Origin: Tyto alba
Taxonomy: Eukaryota > Chordata > Aves > Strigiformes > Tytonidae
Direction of reading: 5' to 3'
Length of the DNA: 64,000 bases
Assembly: GCF_018691265.1 (NCBI RefSeq)
Contig: NW_024881283.1
Span: forward strand, 5,429,731-5,493,730
Under the pieces are notes generated by a model. That model was not told where the DNA came from. It made no database searches and was given only the letters and a program-made list of their open reading frames with translations. Of this stretch, positions 12,440 to 26,494 are shown one piece after another; position 1 is the first letter of the stretch, and each line of letters opens with the position of its first letter. A program made the position numbers and the translations under genes.

Positions 12440-12680
12440 CGTCCTTGCCCATGTCCGGGTGGGGCACTGGACCCCAAAATGTGTTGCCGTGATGAAGGGA
12501 GCGAAGTGAAGCAGGCCGGACACTGCGCCGATCCCGGTAATTCTGTAACCGGCCCCTTATTTCGGCGTCGCACCCAGGCGATGCAGAGGTGCTGGTCGTG
12601 CAGGGATCCGTCAGGATTGGTGCTGACCCCTGTGCTGTGCTGCGCAGGCACCCGGCTGGGGCCTCACACCCCCCTGATTG
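12440..12680. promoter_or_regulatory. CpG-rich patch (short, weak CpG-island character)
   Basis: By hand count there are about 16 CpG in 240 bases at roughly 60 % GC, well above the CpG-poor background. No TATA box, initiator or downstream exon is evident. Frames of 86-102 codons on both strands overlap here as a by-product of the GC content. It may be a small unmethylated element, an orphan promoter or simply an uneroded patch. Confidence 0.35.
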
Positions 12681-13079
12681 CGCCCGTTTGGGCTCACGTC
12701 CAGTCTTCCCATCGTGTTGATGAGCAGAGCTGGCGGCTTGAGGGTTCTCACCACCCTCCGTGGCATGGCATTAAGGTGCCGAGCTAGCTTAGGTCCATAA
12801 AGCAAACCACCACCACAGTGGTAGAGAAATTTGGGGTGGGGGAATAATCTCCTGTCATTCAACCTCTCCCGTGGAATTACTCATTGCTCAGGTTAACCGA
12901 CAGCCAGCAACAATACAGGTTGAAACGGCAACTGGATATATTGTGTCAAAGCGAGACACCTTCCTTTATTAACTCCCAGATAATCTCTGACTTTACCCTT
13001 CAGAGACATGTATTAATATTCTACTTGGAAAGACAGAAAGAAAATCAATAGACCGGAAAGCTCTGCGTGTTGTTTGTGG

Positions 13080-13545
13080 CAGCCAAGAAGGATTCATTTG
13101 CCTTATGACGCTTTGTTGTGACAGATGGTTACTTTGTGCTGTTCAGAGGAGGCCCATCCAGCAAAATTAAGATCTTTATTGGGAGAAGTCATGACAGATT
13201 TCATGAGGGCAGCACTTTTAGGAGAGGCATCCAACAAAGAGATGCTGCATTTGCAGCACCTTCTTCTTGCCATTACAAGTTGTGGCAGCTTGTGGCTATT
13301 CATTTGCTCAGTCGCTCGTTGCTTGTGCGCCAAGCCCCTGTAAACAGTGGACATGTTGGCAATAGCAGTAGTTGATCAAATCCAATTCAGTTACTGTAGC
13401 TTGATGAGTTACCGCTTCTCCGCCAGACCATAGTGAGTGACTGCATTCATACTCTAGTCATTGCAGCTCCAAAGTAAAATCCATTGATTTAACCCATTGC
13501 TCATTAAACCGTGCTGCCTTGATTGCCTCTCACCGTCCATACTCT
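13080..13545. promoter_or_regulatory. Candidate conserved non-coding block
   Basis: Complex, non-repetitive sequence with evenly mixed bases and scattered CpG. It contains dense homeodomain-like and SOX-like words, including CCATTGATTTAA and CTCATTAAACCG at 13480-13515. Overlapping frames of 72-85 codons occur on both strands without domain resemblance. The texture suggests a long-lived regulatory element. No conservation can be shown from one sequence. Confidence 0.25.
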
Positions 13546-14008
13546 CAGAGTACAGTGTATTGGTTTTGGTTTAATGAATGACCCGAGTTGTCCTTTCTGT
13601 AATGAAACAGAGGAGCAGCAGCCTTCTCTGGACCCTCCATCAGTTGTTCCACTGCTCTGTACACAGCACTACAAGGGGTGAGGTGCAAGGCATTTCTTCT
13701 TTTAATATTAATTTGAAAGCTGAGCAACACACTTTCCTCTGCATTTCCAACATGGGCACCCAACAACTTTTTAAACTTTGACTTTCTACAGCTCCTCCTG
13801 TATTATTTGCTATTATTATTGAAAAAATTCCATCTGAATCATGCCTGAATTCTAACTAGCATAATTACGTTCTGCCTCCTTTTTGCAGAGAATAAAGCAG
13901 CCTCTTTAGTTCTTGATCTAAATTCTGAGGTGAGGTTTTGCTGGGTATTTATAAAAATTTGCTTTTCTCTACTGAGGCAGTCCTGTTTGAACATTAAAGA
14001 GATGATTC

Positions 14009-14028
14009 AATCTAATCTAATCTAATCT
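14009..14028. repeat. Microsatellite (AATCT)4
   Basis: Four perfect copies of a five-base unit. No flanking repeat element is visible. Confidence 0.9.
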
Positions 14029-14878
14029 ATCTGCCTACATTTCTTTCTTCCTTCAAACCTGCTTTTTTAATCAGTTTGCCTGTTAAAGTCAACCTTCCCA
14101 ATTGAAACAATGCAGAAAATACTAAGGAAGTACTTTCTATTTTAGAGGAGCGAACTCTAAAAAGCACCAGAAGACCGTGCTGTCGTTCAACTTTTTCTGC
14201 CCACACCTGTTGGCAGGGCAAATATTTCTCAAGCCAAAAGCAAACCACATTACATTTGAGAAATACGGTTGCTTAACAACTGGAGTTACCATTTCATCCC
14301 CCTACCCCAAATATACATGCTCAGTCATTGGCAAACTGCTGCAGGCTTCAGTGATATACTGCATAACACAGTGCATTTATTGACCAAAACAGAAGACCAT
14401 GTCCACGAATACGAAGTTTTATTGATTCGGTTTCTTGTAGATGGCATTTTCCCCTGAAAGCTGCAGCATGATCATGATTTGTTTTCATCTCTAACTTTTA
14501 TACATCTATTGATTTAGGATGGGGGAAACAAAAAGGAGAATTGAAGTTTGGTCTCCAGATCTGTCCTTTGTTGTGATTGCCAAGAATTTGAGAGCTAAGA
14601 GAAAGAATATAAATTCATAACCACAGTTATTTAGGTATCATTCCTAATGTATGATGGAGGATGCTCACAAGCAATTCATTAAAGATGTTTTGTCTATACC
14701 AAGGAAGGGAACACATAATATCCCTTTGCCAACCAGACATTTAGTTCAGGTCACTGTACTTGCTTACAAATCTGGAGAGCAGCATCGGTCTCCCCCATCC
14801 TGCCTCTTTTAAGTCCTCAGTCTCTAGGAATTGTATGGCCCCTCAGAAACACAGAAGAATATGGACTTAAAATATGTA

Positions 14879-14894
14879 TACACACACACACACA
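14879..14894. repeat. Short (CA)n microsatellite
   Basis: About seven to eight CA units after a TATGTATA stretch. It is too short to be a strong length-variable locus. Confidence 0.85.
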
Positions 14895-17524
14895 TGGAAC
14901 AAAAGCCTTATAATTAGATCCCAATCAAAGTCATGGTTCTCCTGGGAAGGTAGTTTATTTATTCAGATCAATGCACATAAGCCAATGTATTGATCCAATA
15001 CAGAAAATTTTGCTGTATGTGTTCTGCTATAGATGGCTGGGAAAAAAAAAAAGCTGTGTCTAGGGAAAGAATAGACTAAACCATCAGACTGGAAACTGCT
15101 TTCAGTGGACTCAGATTGGCTGTTCAGGTTCTAGATCTCCTGTCCAGAAAAAACAAATAAACCCTGATTTTGTTCCACGAAGACCTTTGAGGTTTCAGAT
15201 TTCCATTACTTTCCACTGAAGAATGAATCCAGAATTATTTTCTTGACACACAATTTTGTAAATTTTTCTTTCTACTGTCTCTCCCTCTTTCTAGCACTTT
15301 CTCCCTCTTTGGTGAGAAGTGTCAAGCTCCAGAAAATTTCCCATCAAAAGCCATCCTCAAAACCGATATAAGTCTATAGGAGAAGTTGGCTACAGCAGCA
15401 CAGCATATTTTGATGAGAATACATTGCAGCAGAAATGTTGTGACCAGCAGGTTTCCTACTGCAACTTCAAAATGATGTAGACAGCCTCGGGGAAATTAAA
15501 TGTAGGAATCTTGCCAGCTAGCGACCAAGTGAAACACTCCATTTTGGCTTTTGCTTCCCTAAGATTAAATAGTGAACTAAAGTTACCAGTCATCAACTGG
15601 AAAATAAACTCTTTGAAAAAAGCAACGCATCCATGGAACAGAACACCTAGGCGTGTTGTGCAGAGATGGGAGGTTCAAAGCCTGGAGGAAACAATGACGG
15701 ACATCACAACTGGCCTGCTGGAAAAGGAAAGAACATCCTCTGCCACTGTCTGCATCAGCCCAGCAGCTCCTTGCTCAGCCAGAGCAGACTTTTCAGAGCT
15801 CTGATTCTGTCAAAAGCAGCAGCAGTAATGACCGGTGGTGGAAGAAAGCTGCATCCGCACGTTGGATGCCTGGAGATGAGAAACAACGAGGCTGGTGTGC
15901 GGGGCTGGCTCAGGGCAGCTCAGCAGCACGGGCTGTCCTGCATCTTGTCACGTTAGCAATGAGGACGAAGCAATTTCCCCAAGATAGCTACCGCTAATAT
16001 GAAAGCTTCATCCTGCTCAAACAAACAGGGCTTTACTTTCGCCAGCAGCACGTTTGCTCTGTACACAGGGCTTTCGCCATCCTTGGGTGAGGTCTCTAGC
16101 TCTCAGGTTGGGACTGAGCAAAAATCCAAAGGGACAACTCACATTTTTACCACCTAAGGGAGATGGACATGCAGCTCCTGTTAAACCAGATCAGAAGTGA
16201 TGTCCAAAACTCGTTGGCAGCCTGGAAAATCTTATCCTATCTATTCCCTTAAAAGGCTTTGCAAATGAAAATGTCAGCTGTTGTTTCCTGGGCTGGCACA
16301 GCCAGGGCAATGTCTGGGTCTGGTGACTCTGCCTCTGACCTGCTGAGTGACCCACGGCGCTTTGCTCCTTACCAGTCTGCGGGCAGAACAGCCTCCCACC
16401 CACGTTCGTGGGCGTGAGAAGTAGCTGGGGACTGGCACCACTCTCTGTGGTCCTGGTGACCTTCCAGTATTGGCTCAGGTGTAATGAGGTGCCGAGAACT
16501 TTGCTACAACTGTGACCAGAGGTGAGTACTTGCATTTTTTTTTAGTCAAAGGTCCCAAGTTTGAAACCTATAGCCAAAAGGCTGCCGAGGGACAGGATGT
16601 AACATTTTCAAAGAGCTCAGAGATCCTCTGATGGAAGATGTTATTTGAGTATAAAGCTGCCTTATTATCCTCTGCACGGTTGAGAAGCAGGTGCACAAAC
16701 TTCCATCCAAAAAATGTTTGCATGTAATTGGCATCACCTGTGGAGACAAAGCAATCATTTTGGAGGTGGGAACAAAGGGAATAGAAAGCATGCCTTTCTG
16801 CTCACAAAGCAACTAGGTGCATCTCTGCAAGAAAAGATCATCCTAAGCTATCCAAATGGCTACTTTTGATAAGCCCTCTTTGCTAATATATCGCATACTA
16901 TCCAGCAATCAGTGCAGACTGTGTTTTTCATCATTATGCTTGACACAAAAAAAAAATACAAAAATTAAGTGAGACAGTATTATATTTCAATTAAAACTCC
17001 ATGAAAATTTTGGCTGTGTTTTTTAATGTGATAATGTTAATTAAACTGTGCTCTCATATTCTGAAGTCTTATAAAATGTCTTGGAAAAGGATAAAAAATA
17101 ATAGTAGAAATAAAATTGGGCTATTTTTCTACCAGGAGATTAAAGGGCTTCTTGTTTCCTTTGTGAATTTAGATTTCCAGAATTAAATGAGTGTGAAGTA
17201 ATGATATTTTTCAGCAGAATCATTATCATTTTTATTGCAATGGAAAGTATGCAGCATTTCATTGTTATTGTACTTAACTCACCTAATTGTACCTCTCCAC
17301 TCACCAAACACATCTACCTCACAGCGATGGACTTTGCAGTCACATGATGAACAGATCACATAATCCAGCCCTTTCCTTCAAATTATTGCCAACCTGTGTT
17401 TTTCTGAAACCTGTTCTTTCATGGAGTGCTTCAGGTAGTAGATGCAATGCTGTTAGCTACTTAAATATCCATCAGACCAGCCTGCAGATGCTTTTTTTTT
17501 AAATCTCTACAAGACCTGTTTTTA

Positions 17525-17545
17525 TAGTATGTACCATACATACTA
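17525..17545. repeat. Perfect inverted repeat, 9-base arms, 3-base spacer
   Basis: TAGTATGTA, spacer CCA, then TACATACTA. The arms are perfectly complementary. With nine pairs it is too short for a precursor microRNA, but it could bind a dimeric DNA-binding protein or be chance in AT-rich DNA. Confidence 0.9.
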
Positions 17546-19764
17546 AGTTTAATACATTAAAGATATACTTAAGAAACATAGTTCATCATACAAATATATA
17601 ATGTATAAAATACAAATGCACTCACAGACATAGATAGGCACAGGTGGTGAAGCACAAATATGAATGTTCTAGTAAAAAGCCTGTAGATGTCCTTTTGATA
17701 AAGTAATTACTATATTGTGATTGCATTCAGAAAAGTGGCAGCAGAGAATGTTGAAGGGACAGTGTGTGCTCTGTCTTTTTGTCTGCTGGCCTGTCTGTCT
17801 GTACAAAGACACGTTCACCTGCCACTTAAATACATCTGTAATAGAGCATGGCAGCTGTTTAACTGGGCATAGAGACACCACAGAAAAAGAATGGGAAGAA
17901 GAAAAGACTTATGATCCAGATCCCTAGCTGGTCAAAGCTAATGATTTACTTGATAACGATGTAGACAGACATTGCCCACTGTCCAGCTGAGGCTGTTTTT
18001 TCAGTCTGGCAGCCTTTGAGTCAGGGCACCAGCACGGGCAAACCTTGTTCTTGTGAGTCAAAGCCATGCCATTTGTGGGGTCTGTAGCAACAGCTCCTGA
18101 TATGTTGACAGCTGAAAGCAACCTAATAAGGACAAGTCATGAGCATTTTCCAGCCATTTTATATGCATTTTAAGGCTACTTTCCCTTACATTTGAGTAGA
18201 GCAGAGAACTACTTCAGGGCAGCCCTGTTTCAGCTAATGGGGCCACTCAGCAGGACAGAGCTTAAATTTGACTTCTCATCACACATTAATGTATCCCTAT
18301 TCAAATGCCTATTTTATGGAAACAAGAGGAGGAAGACTGTGAATGGAATCCTAGTCCAAATGACAGGAATGAGTTTTTCTTTTCCCTTCTGTGTGGCCAG
18401 GCTTTCTCCTCGCACAGCACTGTGTTCACAGGGCTCTAACCACTGGACAAAGCTGCCTCTCGCTGGGTCTCCTCTCTGACCTTCCTGTAGTATTGGAGCT
18501 AAGATGGACAGTCAGTGAAGTGATCACATAATTTGTGTCAGCCTAGGGTTAGTGCAACAAGAAACAGAAATCCAGGGCATACTGTAAAAGAGAGGAGCTT
18601 CTGGTTTCTTAGCCAAACACTTGCCTTCAATTTTCTATTTAGTCATCAGTTCATTGAGAGAGGTAATGGAAGTTGGTATGTATTGGGTTGTCCTGGTTAT
18701 TGTTTGGGAACTCTAACAACAACTGAGGAACGAGTAAGAGTGATAGTGAGGTGATGACTGTCACCATGAAGTATAGTGAGGATTTTTCTGCAAACTTCCA
18801 GATTTCTAGAAGCATCTGAAATTTGATTGATTATAGCAAATATATATATGTCCTTTTGCTGGTGGAGATGCTTATTTGTCACAGTACAAAATGGGGTTTG
18901 GAACAGTCATTGTACAGCTCCACACCCTGAAGTCAGTTTATAGCAGAATTTGGAGTTTGATGTCTAAGAAGTATGTATCCCTATTAGCCTGAGTCATCTG
19001 TATTTTCCTTCCTTCTTAGCTATCTGCTTTGATTTTGTCAGTCACTGACCTTTTAAGATTTATCCATTAAAATTTTTAATCCTGGAGTGACACCTACTAT
19101 GGGCACAAACTTAATATGAAGCTGTTTGTTTATCTCTCAGAGTGGGAGCAGAAAAATAACAGCACATAGTCTGGGACCTCCAGAGAGGTGCAATAAAACT
19201 GTGGAATCATCTTGTAAACTGAAGAAGAAATCTCTTCTGATAACATATATTTGTCAGCCTGACATTCTTTATTGCTCTTCAAAGTCCAAACTATAATGGG
19301 GACTTTGGGGCCAGGAGACTTTATGATGACAAGTCAGGGATGGGTCAAAAGTTCTCTGCCCTCAAGGCTTTTGATACTGCTATTCCTGCCACTCCATACA
19401 CAAAAGAGAGGAAATGAAACTGAAGAGATATTATATTATAAACAATATGCTCCTTGGGTTTCTTCTGGCTTTTCTATGATAAAGATGTTCCCCCTACTTC
19501 TGACTCTCCCTCCATTCTCCTTAAATCGTATCAGAAGATGAAATATTTGTTTGGAGGAGTGGGGACTGGCCCAGAAATTATGATTCAGGATCCCAGTCTT
19601 AACGGTGGGCTTTAATTGGTTTGGCAAAGTGCATGCAATGTGTTTTAGTGACAGAAGCAGCGAACCAGAACAGATTTTTCTGTAATACCAAGATTTTAAA
19701 ATCACATTGCAATTCATGAAGCTGTAAGCACTGCTCAACATAAAACGTGTTTTATAAGGCGATG

Positions 19765-22700
19765 AGATTTTTTTCCCCCTCTCTCTCTCAAAGTGTCAAA
19801 GGCTCCTGAAACCGAGCATGCGCAGAGCAGGGAAGGCCTGGGACTGCCCTCAGCGGTCCAGATGTAAATCAGAAGTGACAGCAGTGAAGTCCATGATGTG
19901 ACGTTGGTGGAGGTTTACGGTTGGTGAAGGCAGCACTGGTTGATGCAGGTCCCTGGGCAGGTACACGTGGCCGTCACCCCCACGCAAGGCTCAGCCCTGG
20001 CAGCAGCGTGCCTGCGCTCTGGGAATACTCCGCGAAACCGGCTGCGAGAGGGGGGAAGCCAGAGTCCTGCTAAGAAAGTGCTTCTCCCAGTGCTGGCAGG
20101 TGGGACAGCGGGAGGGATGCTCCGTCGCAAGGGATCGGTGCCGTCTGGAAAGCGAGTATTGTGAGACTTCCTCTGAGCCGACATCCGTGCTATGTAGGGA
20201 GAGGGAGTAGATCCTGGGGAGAGCACAGAGTTTCCAGGGAACAGAATCAGGAGGAGCGTGACAGAATACTGTAGATAGAACTGCCAGGATGTTTTGGGTG
20301 AAGCCTGTGGGTGAGGATTGCTGGATTAACCCTCTCAGGACATCCCCTGCACAGCATGAGGCCCAGCAGTCCTGTCTGGCCTTGCTGCAGCTCCCTGGAT
20401 CAGCAGTCCTGTTCCTGTGGGACACCTGGGCTCAGATCCCTCCCTCTCTCCTATTGGAATGATTCTACGTTTGTAAGGCACTGCACGTAGTAAAAGCCTC
20501 CAGGACAGGCTTCTGCCCAGTGTCTCCAAATAACCGAAGGATTAGCTGGGGCTGAGGCAGGGTCGGCTTCAGCTCTCTGCTGCAGGAGGTGTGGGCCCGT
20601 CTGCTGCGTGACACAGGGGCTGCAGCCTCTGTCCTGATGGCCGTGCTGGCAGCTGGGGATTTGGGGTTCTTTCCCTGGTCTGAAGGTATCTTGAATGGCA
20701 GCCAAGACATAGCCACAGAATGGATTTGGTACACGTTCCGCTGTAAAGAAATGTATTTTTCATGTCTTCAGGAGAGCAGGATCTCCTTGGTATTCTTGTC
20801 CTTCCTCCCCAGAGATGAAGAAGTCTTCCTCTCACCACCAGCTCAGTTAACCCAGAGGACAGCATGTAGCCTTTGCTCATTATACCTTAAAGTGTTTTCA
20901 GCATTTTTGCGAAACCTCATTTTCAATGTTTTCCATGGTAATACCTGTGCACCAAGCAATGAATAGCTAAAACCTTATATCCACTTTTAATCATACTAAA
21001 TCAATGCACCATAAGGGGGAGGTTTAAAACCAATTTTTTATGCACCGCTACTTACATTGAAAAGAGAGTCATTACAACCAAAATCAACCCATACAGCCTG
21101 TAACTCTAAAGTAACTCCTGGATTGAATCAGTGACGCTGATGAAGATTGGGGGGGTGGAAGGATGGAACAATGAGAGGGAGTGGAAAGGCGTTAAACAAA
21201 ACAAATAATTTTTGAAATATTTTCCCTTCCACCTAGGACAGAAACACCCTTCTTCAGTGTGTTAGGTTGTAAATTAGAATTTTATGGGTTTGCTGAGGTC
21301 TCTTTTCAGATGAGATATTGCTCAAGGACCACAAGAGGGCAATGGAGATTGGATACAGAGCTGTGCCCAGGCTCTGGAGCATGGATGTGGCCTCCTTGCT
21401 CTGCTCACGTTCCTTTAGAGGACCCAAAAAATGTCATTCTCTGCCACGCAGAGAAAAAGATGAAGTGTGACAATAAGAGCGCCTGGGTTTCCAGGGCTGC
21501 TTTTTTGGAATCAATGAGACATTATTACAAATAAAACATATGTCTGCTTTGTAGCTAATGCTATCTAAATCGCATTAAGCCCCTAGCAGCCTGTATGGTC
21601 TGTATATGTATTCTCAGAAAGGTGCGTGGAAGTGGTATTGATCTTTTGACTAAGTGTCCTAATGAAATACAAATCTGCTATCATTTAGAGAGCCATCTGT
21701 CATGATGAGACATAAAAAATGCTACAAGCAGAACAGTAACTATAATTCAATTTGAGAATCCAACCTACTCTCAGCAGGCGCAAAGCGGCCAGCCCCAGCC
21801 CTTGGCCTCTGGGATCGATTCTGTTTACTGTGTTAAACTTCGACAAAAGGTAATAAAGAAATCAGTCAATAAGGTATTAAAGAAATTTCCAATTATGGGT
21901 AAGGTACTTGTTGCAGAAGACCTCTTTAGCCCAGTGTGGTGATTTAAAATCCATCTACATGGCTCAAGTTTTCTGGCAAGTGGCAGAGTAATTTAATGCT
22001 TGTGGTGTTATATTGTCCAACATAATGGTAAACTGCTAAAAAAGAAGTAGTGCACAACTGCTGAGAAGGAAACTAGTGACAGCAGGTTAATGGAGAGGTC
22101 ATTTTCCTAATATTCTCCAGGCCACTGGTGATGCAGGACTCCTCTGCTTGAGAGTTTTCGGGAAAATTAATCCAAATTAACTTCTCAAGTGGGTTGGTTA
22201 AACCGTATTAGCCACCTATGTGGACATGCTCACTCAGAGTTAAAATAGGCTTTATTAAATTTAGCTTTGTTCAATTTAAGCTCTGGTTCACCAAAGCACT
22301 TGAATATTTGCTCACGTCTCTGGAACATGGCTGAGACACACAGTCTTCAGAATTGTTCTGATTAGGGCTGGATTTGAACAACCCCATGGCAGTGAGGCAA
22401 CAGGTTAATGGTCCAACAGTGGCTCTGGGCCTCATTTTTCAGTCTTTTCTATTTTAGTTACAAATCTTCGGGGCAGGGTGTTGCCGTAGTGCACAGCTGG
22501 CAGCATCAGCACAGTGATGCTCCTCTCTTAGCCAAGCTGAGCTATGGCTGTAACGCATTTATGAATTCATGTTCTGGTGGTACTTTCGTGGCCCTTCATG
22601 TCTGTGTGTTTCAGTTCCTCATAATCTTTCTTAGCTGCTTCTTCACAATAGACTCGTGACGGCCGGGCCAACTTCAGGGCAGGAGCACAGGCAGACAGGG

Positions 22701-25700
22701 TGCTGGGAGTAGCTGGTTACCCCAGAGAGGGAGAAGGCAGCTGGGAGCTGCAGGAACAGGCAAATCTCTCCAATATCTCCAACAACTCAATCCCTCCGTC
22801 GCTGCTTTGCCCCTTCTGTCTACCTTTCCCTTTGTGCAGCAGGGGTAGCCACCACTCACCCTCCACCCCTCCACCCCCAGTCTTAGGCAATAAAACCTCA
22901 TTTGGGCCAATTTCTATGAAAAGCTTTTGGCCATCTATGTGGGGGAAATACTGTGATTGCCAGGAGAAAGGGATCTGCGTCCTCAGAGCTGAGCTGTAGC
23001 AGGCATGTACCAACATACACTGAGAGCAGCGTCTGGTGACTTGGACAGAGCCCCCCGGGGAGGGACCCCAGAGCACCCAGGGGTGCTGCCTTCTGCAGCG
23101 CTGGCACCCAGCACAGCCCCGAGAGGCCCCGTGGGCCCCAGCCAGCGTGGTGCAGCCTGCCTTGTGTGCACATTATGTGTAGCACGTGGGCACAGACGTG
23201 ACTTATCCTCTGGCCCGTACTCAGGTTTATTTTCTGGAAAAAAACCAAACCAAACCAAAACAAAACAAAAAACCCCAACCTGTTTCTTTTTGCAGAGGAG
23301 CCAGATGAGAGCTCATATGTATACAGTATTGGTAAACGGGGGACTAGCAACATGCTGCAGAAGAAAAGGAGGAGAACCAGTTTGATTGTGTCACACACTC
23401 AAAACAAACACGCTGTAGCCACAGGCTGATTGTTCTCCATTCTGTACATTGTTTTATTTCTTCCCTAGCCAGATATCTGTGGTTTGCAGTGGTGCCGCTC
23501 GGGCCATGAACCCCCCTCTGAAACCACCAGCTGGGGTGTAGTGAAAAGCCATGGCTGTGTGCACTGCTGTATTGTCTGAGATAATATATGTCCAAATTAT
23601 TTTTTTGGAACCTTTTCCTAAAGTCTTTATCTGCCAGGCTCCAGGCTGTGGGATCGATGAGCTACTGTGTACTCGTTCGCTTTCCATCTCTGCAGCTTTT
23701 CTCCAAGAGGGGCTGTGTTGGGGCTTGGCTTGTCACAGTCCCTGATAAGCCGAGTTACTGTTTTCTTTGACAATCATTTCTCCAGAATGTCCGGTGTCAT
23801 TCTTAGGGGTTTGGAATCCCTTGTTGAAAAAAGGGTTATTTTTGTATTAATCAAGGGTCTTGTCATCCAGATGATGATCAGTATTAATGACCCTGCATCT
23901 GGTAGCAGTCTAGGCTGTTGTTTTTGAATGAACCAATTACTGAATGTGTATTTGATTAATCTTCCTCTGACAGAGGAGAATCAGGAACGTTGGATTCTCA
24001 TGGTTTTGTGTGATTTGAGCTACCTGAGGACTGATGGGGCTTCAGTACAGTGGATCTTGCTGCGAAGTGTTCCTTACTGCCTGGGAGATTGACAGGAGCA
24101 ATAGAGCAAGTATAAAAAGGCATGGAGCAAAGACTCTGTAGAGAGAGACTCCTTTTTCCCCAGCGCTGGCAGAGAGGAGGCATTCCTGATGAGAGGCTCA
24201 GCCCAACTGCCTTAAAGCTCAAGGATGAAGCACCTGGAGCCCTGAGATGCTCACGCAGAGGAGAAGAGAAGGAGCTCAGCTGTGTCTGGGAGGGAGGTGC
24301 TGGGAAGGGAGGTCTCACACTGCACGAGGACGTTGTTTGAGACATGCCAGGCTCACAGTGTACTCTCTGCCTGCCCCTCAGATGATGCTTTTCTCTGGCA
24401 GGTCCATCGTAAGAGTAACTGCTCTTTAGACGGCAGTGGTAGCAGGTTCTTGTCTTTACTGCATGGACCACGAGGGCAGGATATCACAGCCAGACTCCAG
24501 TGCCTCATCCCCCTTACAAGAGGCTCCGCCAGAGGCAGAGCTGGAGGTATAGCTATACCACCACTGGAAACTTCTTTTAATTCCCTGTGTTGTTTGTAAA
24601 TATTTTACTGTCTGGTATTAAGTGAACGTAATTACTGCAACTTAAAGACGACGGAAGCTGTTTAATGGGGATGCTGTCAAAGTATTTTCCCCTAAGTTTC
24701 AAAAGCTGTTATTTTTTTCTCTCCTGTCATTGGTAATAATACTTTGAAAGCTTGAAAGTGAAATGTACTGCCTTCGTTTGCAATTGTTTTTCTTTGTTAT
24801 GTTTCTCAGAAAAAGAGTAAAACATGCGCTTTCAGTCTCCATGACTTGTATTTTAAATTAAGAGAAATAAACAAAGAATGAACAAATCTTAAACTCTCTG
24901 GGAGAGAGAGCAACTGCGTGCACTCAAGCCACACTCTGGGTTTGGGAGCAGCAGTTTCTGATGCCAGCCAAGAGCTCCTACAACATCAGCTTGTGCTGAC
25001 CAGGCTGCATTCTGATCTGCCCTCACCGAATGCTGAAAAATAAACCAGACCATAATGTAACTCCCGCTGCACTCTCCCAGAAAGGTTTGGCTGTCCACGT
25101 GCTCCACCTCCGTTGGGCTGCTCTGGGATCCCCTGGGCTAGGTGCAGAGCGGTCAGGCAGCTCAACCAGCAGCAGCCGGGCTCATGGAGTGGAGCAGGAG
25201 GCAGGATTGGGGGTAGAGGGGCAGGACAGTGGGGCCGGGACCCGTCTGTGAGATCTCACTCAGGAGAGAAACTTCTGTGTCCTACACCAGTCAAGTGCCT
25301 CCTGTTCTCACGGAGGTTTAAGGGTTCTTACACAGCAGTGTGAGCACGCTCACGGAGAGAGGTTGGCCTGGGACTTGTTGACTCCCCCAGCACGCGGGAC
25401 AGGGAGCTGGTTTAGCTGTTTTCATCTGTGGCAGAACAGGAGGGAACAGTTGCATCGTTAGTGGGTCTGGCTCTGCCTCCAGCCAACGGATGCGTAGTTG
25501 GTTAAAATGATGTTCTAGGCAGCTTCACAGCAGAGCTACTGGCAATGCTCTGGAAGTCGTTTCCCTCCTTCTGCTTTGTAATGACACTTTCTTCTGCAAA
25601 CTGCATCTATATGATACAGCTCACACTGGGTTTAGGTTCCTGGAGATGATGTTTGAGAAGGAGTAAATGCTACTTGCTCATCAAATCTCTGGGTGGTATT

Positions 25701-26490
25701 CACAGAAGCAGCAATTAAAGCACATAATTCAGTGTAGGAAAAATTCTCAGGCAATGCAAAGATTTCTTTATTATTGTCAAGGAGAACGATAGATCTGATT
25801 ATTCCGAGTCTGCTGAGACCCAAACAGGACTCATTTGCTCTCAGTCCATCTCTCTGTTCCTCCTCACCCAGCATCCTCCTCATGAGTGATAAGCATCACC
25901 AGCATCTCCATTGGTGATGGACGGGATTTCACAGGATAGTGCAGACATGCAGCAAACCAAGGGATTTTGTTCTAGAACTCATGGGAAGCTATTGCTTGGA
26001 AAGACATCTCAAGAAACTTCTAGCACACTTTTGATATTTGATCATGAGTTTTATGCAGGTCTTCAGCTGTCAGATTTCTGATATGTCCTGAATTCATTGG
26101 GGGGTCTGTAATATGGCCAAAAAAATGAGACTTTCTTTGTGCAAAATGATGCAAAATTTTGCAAATCAGCAGTTACCTGCTAGATCAGATACAGTCCGGA
26201 ACAAGAATGAACAAACTAGTGGTGTGAGCCGAGTGAGGGGATGGTCTTCCTGTGAGCCCTGGCCTGGTGAAGCCTGAGCTTGCAGGCAGGCTGTTTCTTT
26301 GCCCGTCTCTGGAGCGCCTATCTACCCTGATCTTGAATTTAGTAACGTGGGCAGGATTTGATATCAAAGGTGCTGGTTCCTCTGTTAAAATTAAGTATGT
26401 CTTTGTGACCTGTACTGGGCCAAAGCCAGGCAGACGAGCACCCTGTATCTATGTCCAGTGCTGCTCCCCAGTGATCTCAGCCCGGGGCAG
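19765..26490. other. No gene recognised
   Basis: 19768-19789 is a pyrimidine run. 19930-20140 is moderately CpG-rich with overlapping frames on both strands (up to 144 codons) that lack family resemblance. 21847-21894 holds two diverged tandem copies of an AAGGTAATAAAGAAAT-like word. 22190-22310 is an AT-rich block. 23030-23160 is GC-rich with opposing frames, the longest 166 codons on the minus strand, running through low-complexity sequence. No repeat family was identified. Confidence 0.5.
23243..23279. repeat. A-rich simple repeat (AACC/AAAAC)n
   Basis: An interrupted series of AAACC and AAAAC units ending in AACCCC. This is a common low-complexity type in bird genomes. No associated element body is recognised. 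Confidence 0.85.
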
Positions 26491-26494
26491 CTCT

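Larger units (their letters stand above)
13550..19760. other. No gene recognised; long featureless stretch
   Basis: Only short simple repeats (listed separately) and chance frames up to 114 codons are present. A pyrimidine-rich stretch lies at 15265-15312. 16930-17240 is AT-rich with several TAATT/TTAATT words. 17500-17600 is AT-rich and holds a perfect inverted repeat. I recognise no repeat family, splice-bounded exon or RNA gene. Confidence 0.5.

Noticed and set aside
22898..23398. 166-codon minus-strand frame
   Set aside because: It runs through an A-rich simple repeat and a GC-rich stretch that has long frames on both strands. No family resemblance.
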